A stretch of 64,000 nucleotides of DNA, from NCBI GenBank assembly GCA_003223395.1, contig QHUZ01000025.1:32449-96448 (forward strand), in the 5' to 3' direction. Positions 27,501-35,700 of this stretch are shown here, piece after piece. Every line of letters starts with the position of its first letter. The stretch's first letter is position 1. The notes under the pieces are model-generated. The model saw only the letters and a list, made by a program, of their open reading frames with translations. It did no database searches and had not been told where the DNA came from. The stretch is from Gemmatimonadota bacterium. Lineage in GTDB: Bacteria; Gemmatimonadota; Gemmatimonadetes; Gemmatimonadales; GWC2-71-9. The position numbers and the translations under genes were made by a program.

Positions 27501-29164
27501 ATCCGACTGCTGAGGAAGGCGAGGGCAACCTCCCGGCGATCCCCGCCACCCATATCGGGACCGCGATTTTCGACCCAGCGTTCCCGTATCGCGGACTGGC
27601 CACACCACCGCTCGGACGGCAAATCCTGTACGGCACCGGAATGCCCGCGCGCGAAGCGGGGTCCCGACCGCTCCATGGATTCCGCGGCGCCGAGGCGGGG
27701 ACTTTCAATGCCACACTCCTGAATTGGATCACCAACGAAGCCGACCCACTCGAACCGTCGGACAACGAAGCAAATCACTTCGCCATCGGGTCTGACCTCC
27801 TCAACCACACCATTGCGCTCCTGCGCAATGCCGAGGGACGCGTCGCGGCGTACCGCGCGGTGATCACTAGGGCGCAACAGACCGTCGATGAGCTCACCGC
27901 CGCGGCACTCGACAGCGACCGGCGGCTGCGGGTGATCGAGGACGAGCTCACGGAGGCTCGGCACGATGTGGCCACCGCGCGGGCCCTCTTGCTCGATGAG
28001 GAGCAGCGCATCCGGGCGATCAACGAGCGCCGCGAAGCGATCCTGCGCGAGCATGTGAAGTTCATCGCCTATCACCGACCCCGGCTGACCGATCCGCTCG
28101 TCGACGCCCCGATCCGAATGCTCGACCCCGCTCCGACGCCGAGCCCCGTGCCGGAGTGCCTGTCGCACGACGAGCCCGTGCCTCAAGAAATTCACGACTA
28201 TCTCGACATCGTGCGCGATGCGCCCGCCAGTTGGTTCGCTCACGTCGCGAAGCTCTTCGATTTCTTCGATCACCTGGCCGGGATCCACAACGTGCTGACC
28301 ATCGCCAAGACAAAGAGTCAGTTCGGCGGGATGCTACTCCGCGAGGCTCAGCCCGTTGCGGCAGAAACGATTCTCGGGAAGGCGCTCGGCAATGTGAAGC
28401 AGGCGCAGTCCCAGATAATCGGCACGATAAGGGAGCAGCGCCAGACGATGGATTTGACTCTGCTCGCTTCTGAAAGCTGGATGACGGTCCGCTCGATAGC
28501 GCCGGCCATCGTGGGTCTCGCGGACTTGATGGACGGCTCGCACGGCCGGCCCGATGTCGCGCATCTCGCGACGCAGGAGCTCGATCAGATCGCGCGCGTT
28601 GCGGGCTGTCTCTATGAGCATTTCAGCAAGGCGCTTCCGTCGCTGCGGCTCGAGTGGGCCGAGCTGTTCAGTCAGTACGATGCCGGGACGAGCCTGCGCT
28701 CCTTGTCTGACCTGCCGCGCTGGGGTGAGGTGGACATCCTCGAGCGGCGCGCAATGCAGGAGCTGGTCGACTGGCTGTTCCTCCGGATCAACGACGCGCA
28801 GCCCGAGGCGTGGCGTCTCATCGACGATCTCGTCCGTACCTGCCTGTTGGTCGCGAGCCACTCGCCGGTCAACCAGATCCTCAGCGGGCACGTGCAGCAG
28901 GACACGCCGCTGCAGCCGGGCGGTCAAGTCAAGGTCGTTCCCCCGATGGGCGTAAAAATCGGAATGCACGTGCTGATGTACAAAGGCGCGGACGTGGTCG
29001 CGCGAGGCGTCGTCGAGGATTTGAGCGCGGGTGTCGCGGCGACGCGGATCATCCATACGACCAAGAACGAAACGCTGGCGCAGGGCGCGCGCGTGCAGTT
29101 CACACCGGCTCCGCCGGCGGCGACGCCAAAAGTCGTCCTGTCCGCCATGCTGGCTCGCCGCTAG
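24563..29164 (+). CDS. Giant eCIS-locus protein with repeated module (copy 3) and coiled coil; possible fibre or tape-measure role
   Basis: 1533 residues. Residues about 1-120 are the shared module in variant form (LNLMPGRALDDHALTAEQDV, LSPGIIAGLDVALE, LRIRAGTGLMHDGEDVVVP). The middle has beta-rich regions and a His-bearing Gly stretch near residue 480. A helix-rich part (about 690-800) is followed by a short VPNGGS repeat (residues about 806-820), and a strong coiled coil spans residues about 1076-1169 (TAAALDSDRRLRVIEDELTE and onward). The last about 85 residues form a compact beta domain ending VQFTPAPPAATPKVVLSAML. The gene sits where Afp13/Afp14 (fibre, tape measure) genes lie in other loci, and no other tape-measure candidate is visible, but neither role is proven. 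Confidence 0.5.
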   Translation: MKVYPIANPLPGEQVVGLDPPLAPEVDSGWRRRLNLMPGRALDDHALTAEQDVRAGRLATEGQMLSPGIIAGLDVALETDPTEGAFLRIRAGTGLMHDGEDVVVPTDLRIALRDLLVLWPLPGAVTPPPDDADVEDVDGSAEVNPADEQAPKPFKEWATDDPDLPRAGILILQPIELQLFEVRQGTDDPALDPCEEDPSAYAFENWERRDACRPILYPWPTHWRPLPARDARWRNQLAYTVFREEGRKGPDAAFPWEVIGVPIALVAFDDEWQPLFVDRNSVARAGGKPKRRTSLLPGTGNPFLWQARFDQLVEELAAADARDTPIGDVAGRFRYMPPSGLLPLSACSPALAQQFFFPPSYVIDAAPVPIEHLDVALEASASLGRYDLFTPDQVRLLIPVPQKVWEPRLLHGEDVDPRFQQAIDADVARRTDWLTRRDSVRQKAAVLLQALTGLAPAYPPPEDDPGRLEPEPEAAAYPIPVGGRAHQSGGGSGTHQHGFFGATTPINLSTVDRFVVWVFIDPKDPPQQLQLTWFGTEGEKPKEVRVYWGANLLPLMLFARVSNAGPLPQPGRWIRLEVTAADVGLTGLSLTGMLFTTVGGRVTWARAGRSPITNASPTLESLWVGDALPDGATEMPVDATHEAWNWIAAAPTGTDPEPAFGTALRGTPAIRVAEAVERLVEEIRDTLIGWGELSVTYSQGVQRFLETLQAAVDQANDQINFGYLRVQTAMYRLRQAILGDKVTDRLITTPVLAAIAKESAGAAQVNKSLTEIFTSMQKSEAKPQRWWGRELETNAPLAAAHGVGIPNGGSVPNGGSVPNGIRTAMDTATTPMRSTTVKATTMLQATKTGVLDVLTTSHAELSRESQLMTAAERAGVLLGRIKANGERAVEPAPKDSEPPPPTDVEDARPIVDKTIRTTSIAERILDSRAAEAKDFCAATKRDVIKGLLGLAMNVEELTIPGLALHDSSNVDISPERILPDPTAEEGEGNLPAIPATHIGTAIFDPAFPYRGLATPPLGRQILYGTGMPAREAGSRPLHGFRGAEAGTFNATLLNWITNEADPLEPSDNEANHFAIGSDLLNHTIALLRNAEGRVAAYRAVITRAQQTVDELTAAALDSDRRLRVIEDELTEARHDVATARALLLDEEQRIRAINERREAILREHVKFIAYHRPRLTDPLVDAPIRMLDPAPTPSPVPECLSHDEPVPQEIHDYLDIVRDAPASWFAHVAKLFDFFDHLAGIHNVLTIAKTKSQFGGMLLREAQPVAAETILGKALGNVKQAQSQIIGTIREQRQTMDLTLLASESWMTVRSIAPAIVGLADLMDGSHGRPDVAHLATQELDQIARVAGCLYEHFSKALPSLRLEWAELFSQYDAGTSLRSLSDLPRWGEVDILERRAMQELVDWLFLRINDAQPEAWRLIDDLVRTCLLVASHSPVNQILSGHVQQDTPLQPGGQVKVVPPMGVKIGMHVLMYKGADVVARGVVEDLSAGVAATRIIHTTKNETLAQGARVQFTPAPPAATPKVVLSAMLARR
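26977..27021 (+). repeat. Short 18-base tandem repeat within the giant eCIS gene
   Basis: Two and a half copies of an 18-base unit (26977-26994, 26995-27012, 27013-27021), encoding a VPNGGS repeat in frame. The copies are nearly identical at DNA level, so copy number is likely to vary between strains. Confidence 0.7.
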
Positions 29165-29172
29165 GAGCGTAC

Positions 29173-30807
29173 ATGGTCGGCGCTCTCCGCCGAATCGACC
29201 GTCTGTACCTCACGGCCGCCGCAGAGGAGGGAGTGTCTCGCGGACGGCTCCTGGTGGAGGACGCGTTCCGGATCGCGTCCTTTCCGGGCGAGGCGGAACA
29301 TCGCGTGCTCGTGATCCGGCGCATCACCCTGGGCACGGTCGATCCCGATCGCAGCCCCGCGGCATTGGCGCCACTGATCGAAGAAGCGGTGCGATCGGCG
29401 GCGACCCGCGCCGTCAGCTTCGATGATCCCGCCGCGCCAACCGCGGACGTCGTGACGTTCCCGAACGCGCTGGCCGCGGCCGGGGCATTTGTGGAACGGG
29501 TGGCCAGCCGCCACACACCGGTCGAATGGTACTGGGAGAGCCTGCTCGAGCGACCCATCCCGGTTGCCGAGCCGGGGGCGTGCATTCGCATCGCACTCGA
29601 TCGGCTCCTCGAGCTACCAGGCGGAGCGGTGCACGTGGCCGCCGTGGTCAACGTGTTACGGATTCGTGGCACCGTGGACCGAGTGCTCGACCTGCTGGAG
29701 CCGGGCCACGGTGAACGGTTGCTCGCCGCCTACAACCTGTCTGTCACGCCGCCCGCGCACGGCCCGGTCGCGGTGCGTGATGAAAAGCTCCTCGCCAGCG
29801 GAGCGCAGCCAGCCCTCCCACGGTGGCTGGCGGCAACTTCCGCGCTGCAGTGCTGGTACACGACCTTGGCCACCTGGACTGTCCGCTGGGGAGAAGCCGA
29901 CCCCCGGACGCGCTGGCTCGCGGCAGCGGCACTGCTCAGCGCGCAGCCATCACTGGTCACCCATCCGCAGTTGTCCACGCTCAGCCAGACGATCGTCAAC
30001 GTCGTGCAGCACCGGGAAACGCCAACCAGACCGGCGCGCACGTACGACTCGGCGCGATGGCGTCCGCCGCCCTCGTCCCCATTTCTCGTCGTGGAGCCGA
30101 TCCCTGAAGGTGAGAAGGCAGCGACAGACGAATCGCTCCCGACGTCGGTCGCCGTGCCGCCCCCGACCATGGATGTATCGGAGCACCCGGAACGTGCGCC
30201 GCGAACCGATCTGGCTATCCCGCCTCGCTCGACGGCTGCGATCGAGCGTGTTGCTCCGCCGAGCGTGTCGCCGGATACGGTGGACGTCCCTTTGGATATG
30301 AAAGAAGCATCTTCTGATCCCACTGGGCCCTCGTGGGAATCAGAGTTCCGTCCCACGACTGCTGGTGGGTTGCTCTTCGTCCTGCCCCTCTTGTCGCGGC
30401 TCGGGATTGTCGCGGCCCTTGTCGAAAATTCCGTGCTCGTCGAGGCCGACTTCGCGCGCCGGTTTCTGCTGTTCCTCGCAGACCGCGTGCGCGTACCAGA
30501 CACCGATGGGATGCGTCAGGCCCTCGCCTCTTCTGAGCTCGACGCGGCCACTCCTGACGATTGGGCGCAGACCTTGGCGACATGGCTCACGCGCGTTCGC
30601 CGTTTGGCGCACCGCACGGCCGGAGTGGGCTTGCGCGCCCTGGTCATGCGCCCGGGCCAGGTCGCCGCGACTCGCACGCATATCGACGTCCTGCTACCGC
30701 TCGCTGATCTCGACATTCGTCTACGGCGCGTCGGGCTCGATATCGACCCGGGATGGGTGCCGTGGTTGGGCCGCGTCGTGAGCTTCCGCTACGAGGGTGA
30801 GGCGTGA
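29173..30807 (+). CDS. Conserved eCIS-locus protein upstream of the AAA+ ATPase, function unknown
   Basis: The ATG at 29173 gives 544 residues. The N-terminal domain (LRRIDRLYLTAAAEEGVS, HRVLVIRRITLG, PVEWYWESLLE) is followed by an alpha-rich region, then a low-complexity Pro/Thr/Ser linker (about residues 315-385). The C-terminal domain reads GGLLFVLPLLSRLGIVAAL then HIDVLLPLADLDIRLRRVGL, DIDPGWVPWLGRVVSFRY. That last segment, a DxDPGWVPWLGR ending directly before an ATPase gene, recurs from my memory in eCIS loci, without an assigned function. The stop overlaps the ATPase start by 4 bases, suggesting that the two proteins act together. Confidence 0.5.
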   Translation: MVGALRRIDRLYLTAAAEEGVSRGRLLVEDAFRIASFPGEAEHRVLVIRRITLGTVDPDRSPAALAPLIEEAVRSAATRAVSFDDPAAPTADVVTFPNALAAAGAFVERVASRHTPVEWYWESLLERPIPVAEPGACIRIALDRLLELPGGAVHVAAVVNVLRIRGTVDRVLDLLEPGHGERLLAAYNLSVTPPAHGPVAVRDEKLLASGAQPALPRWLAATSALQCWYTTLATWTVRWGEADPRTRWLAAAALLSAQPSLVTHPQLSTLSQTIVNVVQHRETPTRPARTYDSARWRPPPSSPFLVVEPIPEGEKAATDESLPTSVAVPPPTMDVSEHPERAPRTDLAIPPRSTAAIERVAPPSVSPDTVDVPLDMKEASSDPTGPSWESEFRPTTAGGLLFVLPLLSRLGIVAALVENSVLVEADFARRFLLFLADRVRVPDTDGMRQALASSELDAATPDDWAQTLATWLTRVRRLAHRTAGVGLRALVMRPGQVAATRTHIDVLLPLADLDIRLRRVGLDIDPGWVPWLGRVVSFRYEGEA

Positions 30808-32792
30808 CCGCGACGGTCCCGCGTCCTCGCGTCTCGGCTGCGCCGCTGGAGAGCGAAGCGCTGCGGCTGCGCGATTTCGCGCTCGCGGCGCTCGGGTCCA
30901 CCGTCGTGGCACACGCGCGTGCGCAGCCTGCGTCTGCCGAGCTGGCGTTCCTGCTGCAGCATCTCGAAGCGGTTGGCGCCGCCGACGGGCATTGGGACGA
31001 AGGGCTAAGATCGTATCTCGCGGCGCCGAGGGCCGTTGACGCGCCGCTCTTCGCGCTCGCCGATCGTCTCAACCTCTCCGTAGTCGAGATGCTGGGCATC
31101 GAACTGGCTGCTGCGATCGAGCGCGACGCGATGGCGGGGCGTGCCGTGGCATACGTGCAGGCTCCAATCGGCGGCTCGCGACCGACGATGGGCTTGGTGG
31201 AGACCGCATTCGGACGCTTGGCCCTTTCGGGTCTCAGCGTCGGGGACATGATCGTCACCGGGGCCGCGCTACGGACCGGTGTTCTTACACTCACCGGCGA
31301 GGGGGCACCGCTTCCCGAGCGCGCCATTACTGTCCCCATTCATCTGTGTGTCGCGCTCGATGATCGAGACGGCATGCCGCCAGGCGCGACGATTGGCCTC
31401 GAGCCGGAGAGCACCGTCCCACTGCCACCTTCCATGCTCGCGGAAGCCCAGCGGCAGGCGCTGGCTCTCGGAGCGACGCCGGGTCGTGTGTTGCTGATTC
31501 GGTCGGGCTCCGTGTTCGAGGCCCGGAGCGTTGCGCTCACTATCGCGGAGGCGCTGGGCTCGCGCGCGGCATTTCTGGATCCCGAGCGCACCATTGGCGA
31601 GGCGCCGTGGCTGCTGCTGCGGCGCTTACTGCCCGTATTCACCTACGCACTCGGCCCTGGCGAGCAACGCCAGCTGCCGGCTCTGCCGGGCTACGATGGG
31701 CCGCGCCTGGTGCTGCTTGGTCCGGATGGATCGGTGGAATCGAACGGAGGATCGGCGCTGAGCTGGCGACTGGAGGTGCCGTCGATTCCCGAGCGGATAC
31801 GCCTCTGGCAGATCGCGATCGGCGATCTCGACCTGGCGGTGGAGCTGGCGACGCGGCACCGCCACGGAAGCGGACGCATCGCGCATCTTGGCCGGCTGGC
31901 GCGCCACGAGCAAGCCATCGCGGGGCGGGCCACAACGACGCCGGACGACGTCACCCACGCATCCTGGACGCTCGAAAGCGGCGGTCTCGAAGCGCTGGCC
32001 GAGCCGTTGCCGGACCGCGTCTCCAATGCAGCACTGGTGTTAACGCCGCAGCTCCAAACCGAGTTGAGCCACCTGGTGTTGCGGTGTCGGTGGCGCGGGG
32101 AGCTGGTTGACGGATTAGGGGCGTCGTCGCGGGCACGCTACCGTGCGGGCGTGCGAGCGCTGTTCGTCGGTCCGTCGGGCACGGGGAAGACGCTCGCGGC
32201 TGGCTGGCTCGCGACCACCCTTGGTCTGCCGCTCTATCGGGTTGACCTCGCCAGCGTCACGAGCAAGTACATCGGGGAGACCGAGAAAAATCTTGCGCAG
32301 CTGCTGGCGCGCGCCGAGCAGTCGGAAGTCGTGCTGCTGTTCGACGAGGCTGATTCGATGTTCGGCACCCGCACCGACGTGAGGGATTCGAACGACCGCT
32401 TCGCGAACGCGCAAACCAATTATCTCTTGCAGCGCATCGAGTCGTACGAAGGGATCGTGCTGCTGACGAGTAACAGCAGAGCGCGGTTCGACTCGTCCTT
32501 CATGCGCCGGCTCGACTTCATCGTGGAGTTCCCGCTGCCGGGTCCGGAGGAACGACGGGCGCTGTGGTGGTCGCATCTGGGCGACAGTCACGATCTCGAT
32601 CCCCAGGAGATCAATCTCCTCGCCGCACGCGCCGACTTGGGAGGAGGTCACATCCGCAACGCGGTGTTGGCCGCTGCCGTGCGCGCGCGGGACGAAAGCC
32701 GCAGGATCGACCTTGCCGATCTGCTGATCGGCGTGGCGGGCGAGTATCGAAAGCTGGGGAAGCAGGTGCCCGTAGAACTGCGGTCGGCATGA
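30804..32792 (+). CDS. AAA+ ATPase of eCIS (Afp15/Pvc15-like)
   Basis: 662 residues (GTG start). The C-terminal AAA+ module has Walker A GPSGTGKT (residues about 456-463), a YIGETEKNLAQLL pore-side helix, Walker B VVLLFDEADSMFG (about 511-521), sensor-1 VLLTSNSRARFDSSFMRRLDF with the arginine finger region, and FPLPGPEERRALWWSHL. The N-terminal about 440 residues are the eCIS-specific domain found in Afp15-type ATPases. These ATPases are needed for particle assembly, probably remodelling sheath or baseplate or loading cargo. It is the usual boundary between structural genes and effectors, as here. Confidence 0.92.
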   Translation: MTATVPRPRVSAAPLESEALRLRDFALAALGSTVVAHARAQPASAELAFLLQHLEAVGAADGHWDEGLRSYLAAPRAVDAPLFALADRLNLSVVEMLGIELAAAIERDAMAGRAVAYVQAPIGGSRPTMGLVETAFGRLALSGLSVGDMIVTGAALRTGVLTLTGEGAPLPERAITVPIHLCVALDDRDGMPPGATIGLEPESTVPLPPSMLAEAQRQALALGATPGRVLLIRSGSVFEARSVALTIAEALGSRAAFLDPERTIGEAPWLLLRRLLPVFTYALGPGEQRQLPALPGYDGPRLVLLGPDGSVESNGGSALSWRLEVPSIPERIRLWQIAIGDLDLAVELATRHRHGSGRIAHLGRLARHEQAIAGRATTTPDDVTHASWTLESGGLEALAEPLPDRVSNAALVLTPQLQTELSHLVLRCRWRGELVDGLGASSRARYRAGVRALFVGPSGTGKTLAAGWLATTLGLPLYRVDLASVTSKYIGETEKNLAQLLARAEQSEVVLLFDEADSMFGTRTDVRDSNDRFANAQTNYLLQRIESYEGIVLLTSNSRARFDSSFMRRLDFIVEFPLPGPEERRALWWSHLGDSHDLDPQEINLLAARADLGGGHIRNAVLAAAVRARDESRRIDLADLLIGVAGEYRKLGKQVPVELRSA

Positions 32793-32793
32793 T

Positions 32794-35700
32794 ATGACGA
32801 GCGCGGCGGTCAAGGTCGAAGCCGAGAAACGCGCCGCGCCGACGCTTGAGTCACCAGCGCCCACTCTAGAGCAGACCGCAGAGCCGCAACTGGCTCGCGC
32901 CGGCATGCCCCGGTTTCTGCTTGCACAACAGGACGATCCACACGCGCCGAGGATTCAAGCGAAACGGGCCGTGAGCCAGGCCGGTGATCCGCTGGAGGAG
33001 GAAGCCGACTGGGTCGCTGACCATGTCGTCCGAGACGACTCCAATCCCGGCGCATTATCGGTCGCCGGCAGCCGGTCTGTGCAGCGCAAGTGCGCGACGT
33101 GTGAGGCCGGCGGCAGCGCCTGTCCGGAGTGCGAGGAAGAAGAAGACAAGAAGGGGTTAGTTCAGCGGCAGGCGGCGCCCAGCTCGGCGGCCTCGATCAA
33201 TCCCGAGCCTGTGCTGGAGACGCTTGGCGGCGATGAAGGGGTGCCGCTCGGTGGTCCCGTGCGCGCGGACCTCGAGCGCGGCTTTGGCTATCAATTCGCC
33301 GGCGTCCGCATTCACGCAGGCGACCGCGCCGCGCACGCCGCGCGAGGCCTCAACGCGCTGGCGTTCACAATCGGCCAGGACATCTACTTCGGCTCGCAGC
33401 AATTCCAGCCCGAAACGGCGGCAGGCCGGCGGCTGCTCGCGCACGAGCTAACCCACACGATTCAGCAGACACCGTTCAGCAATCGGGCCTCCGAGTCGGC
33501 GCCGGCGGACGGAGAGCATTCGGGGGGAGCGGCAGGGAACCGGGTCATAGCGTCCCCGGCCGCCAACGCAACGGTTCAGCGGACGGAAGCAGACGCGAAC
33601 GAAGCCCGGCGGTTGGCGACCGAGATTTACGGCGCTCTCGACGGCATCAATGACGCCCCACGCGCCCTCAACGCGCTCCGCGGCCACGATTCGGCCAGGC
33701 GAGAGGCGATCGCCACCGCGTTTGCCGCTGATCATGGCTCACTCGAAGACTACCTCGTCGATCAGCTGGACGACGACGACCGTGTAAACGCGCTCCGCCT
33801 GTTGCACGCGCCCGAAGAAAACGACGACTGCGGGTTCATGGGTCGCGCGCTCGTGGCAGGATGGACAGTCCGTGACGAGGAGCCCGGCCGCATCCTATAC
33901 TCCCGCCCGACGCCCACGAGCCGCCAGCAGCTCGCCGCCCAATACGACGAAAGCTTCGCCCGACTCGGCAAAGGCACGCTCGAAGGGGACATCAAGGATC
34001 GGATGTCCGGCTGGCGTCGCGAGAAGGCACTCGTCCTGCTCAACCGGAACCTGACTGACGCTGACGAGATCTACTTCGACTCAGTCGCGATCACCGGTAC
34101 GCATGACGAGGCCGTCGTCAACCGCGTCGAAAGCGTATGGGGGCGCGGGGTCACGGCGTACGAGACGCTCGTTGACGATTGGCGCCGGTTTGTGAAGAAC
34201 GAGGATCATTGGACCGACCCTGCCTTTACGAGCATGACGTTCATGGAGGCGATGATTGATGAGCTGGACGGTGAGCATCTCGCCATGGTGCGCGCCATCG
34301 ATCAGGGCGCGGCCGAGCTCGCCGATCTCGACGCCGCGCAGCGCTTGCAGCACGAGGGCGAGGGTGGGCTCCCGATGACGACGGAGCTCACGGAAGACGA
34401 GGTCGTTGCGCGCGAGGACGTCCGCTTGCGGATCGCGAATGGGATTCTCGACGCAGCGGCCGAAGGGCTGGGCACGAACGAGGCACAGCTGTTCCATGCC
34501 GTCGAGGAGATTCAGAAGATTTGGAAGGAGCGTCTCGATCGCGCCGAGCGGCTACACAACGACACCCTCCTCGCGGACTATCGGCGCCGCTGGGAGGCGG
34601 AGCGCGAAAAGCTGCAGGCGGCGATCGCCGACGAGATGGAGGAGGGAAGCACCGACTACATGAAGGCCCGTCTCCTGCTCGAAGGCGCGCTCACGCGCGC
34701 CGACGAGATCCACCTCGCGCACGAGGACGGAGACTACGACAAGGTGCTGGCCCTGGCGACACAGGCGTGGGCTGACGACACGATCGACAGTCTCAAGACC
34801 GAGTGCGCGCGCGCGCGCGAGGCGCCGCGCATCGGTCGCGCCGCCGGTTCCGACGAAACGGTGGTCATTCGGCCCGCGTTTACGCTCATCATCGCTGTGC
34901 CGGTGAGTCACGGTGACCAAGGCGCGCGGCTCTACCCGCTGCTCAACGAGGGAACACAGGTCTCGCGCGGGATTGCGCGGCTCGCGCACGACTTGGCGGA
35001 GGGCGATTCCGACTCGGACCTGCAGAATGCCTATCAGTTCATCACCACGCCCGGGCTCCCGCCAGGCGTGCGCGATGAGGTAATCGCCGGCTTCGTCGGC
35101 GGTCACGAGAGCGAGATGCCGGTGGTCGCGGCTAGTCCAGGCGAGGCGGCGCCGTCCGCCAACCGCCGCTTTGTCCAGTACGTGATGCAGCGCTACGACA
35201 AGTCCCACGCGGCCTTCCGGGTGCAGAACCTGCTCGACCCGTCCAGCGACTTTACCGAGCTCGCCAATCGCGCGGAAGAGCGCATGGCGGCGGAGCGCCG
35301 GGGGATCTTCGCGCAGGACATCGAGGACTGGACGACGACGATCGATGCAATCACGGGGAACGACACGACGCAGGCAACGGAGGAGTCGGCGAGGCGACTC
35401 CGGTGGCTTGCGACAAATAAAGAGAATACCGCCCTCATGGGGGAAGTGCAGGAGGCGGCCGGTGTCGACACAGACCAAGCATTAGCCGAGCACGAATTTG
35501 GACTCTACTCGCAGCGATTCGAAGACTGGAGCGCGCTCCGGCGCGAGATCGTCGAGACCTTTGCCACGCTTGTCGAAATCGCCGTCGACCTCGCGATTGT
35601 GGCGGCGACGGGAGGCGGCGCGGCGCCACTCCTGTTGGCGTCGCTCGCGTCCACGGTCGTCGGAATAGCCGTGCGTGAAGCCGCGCTCGGCAGCAACTAC

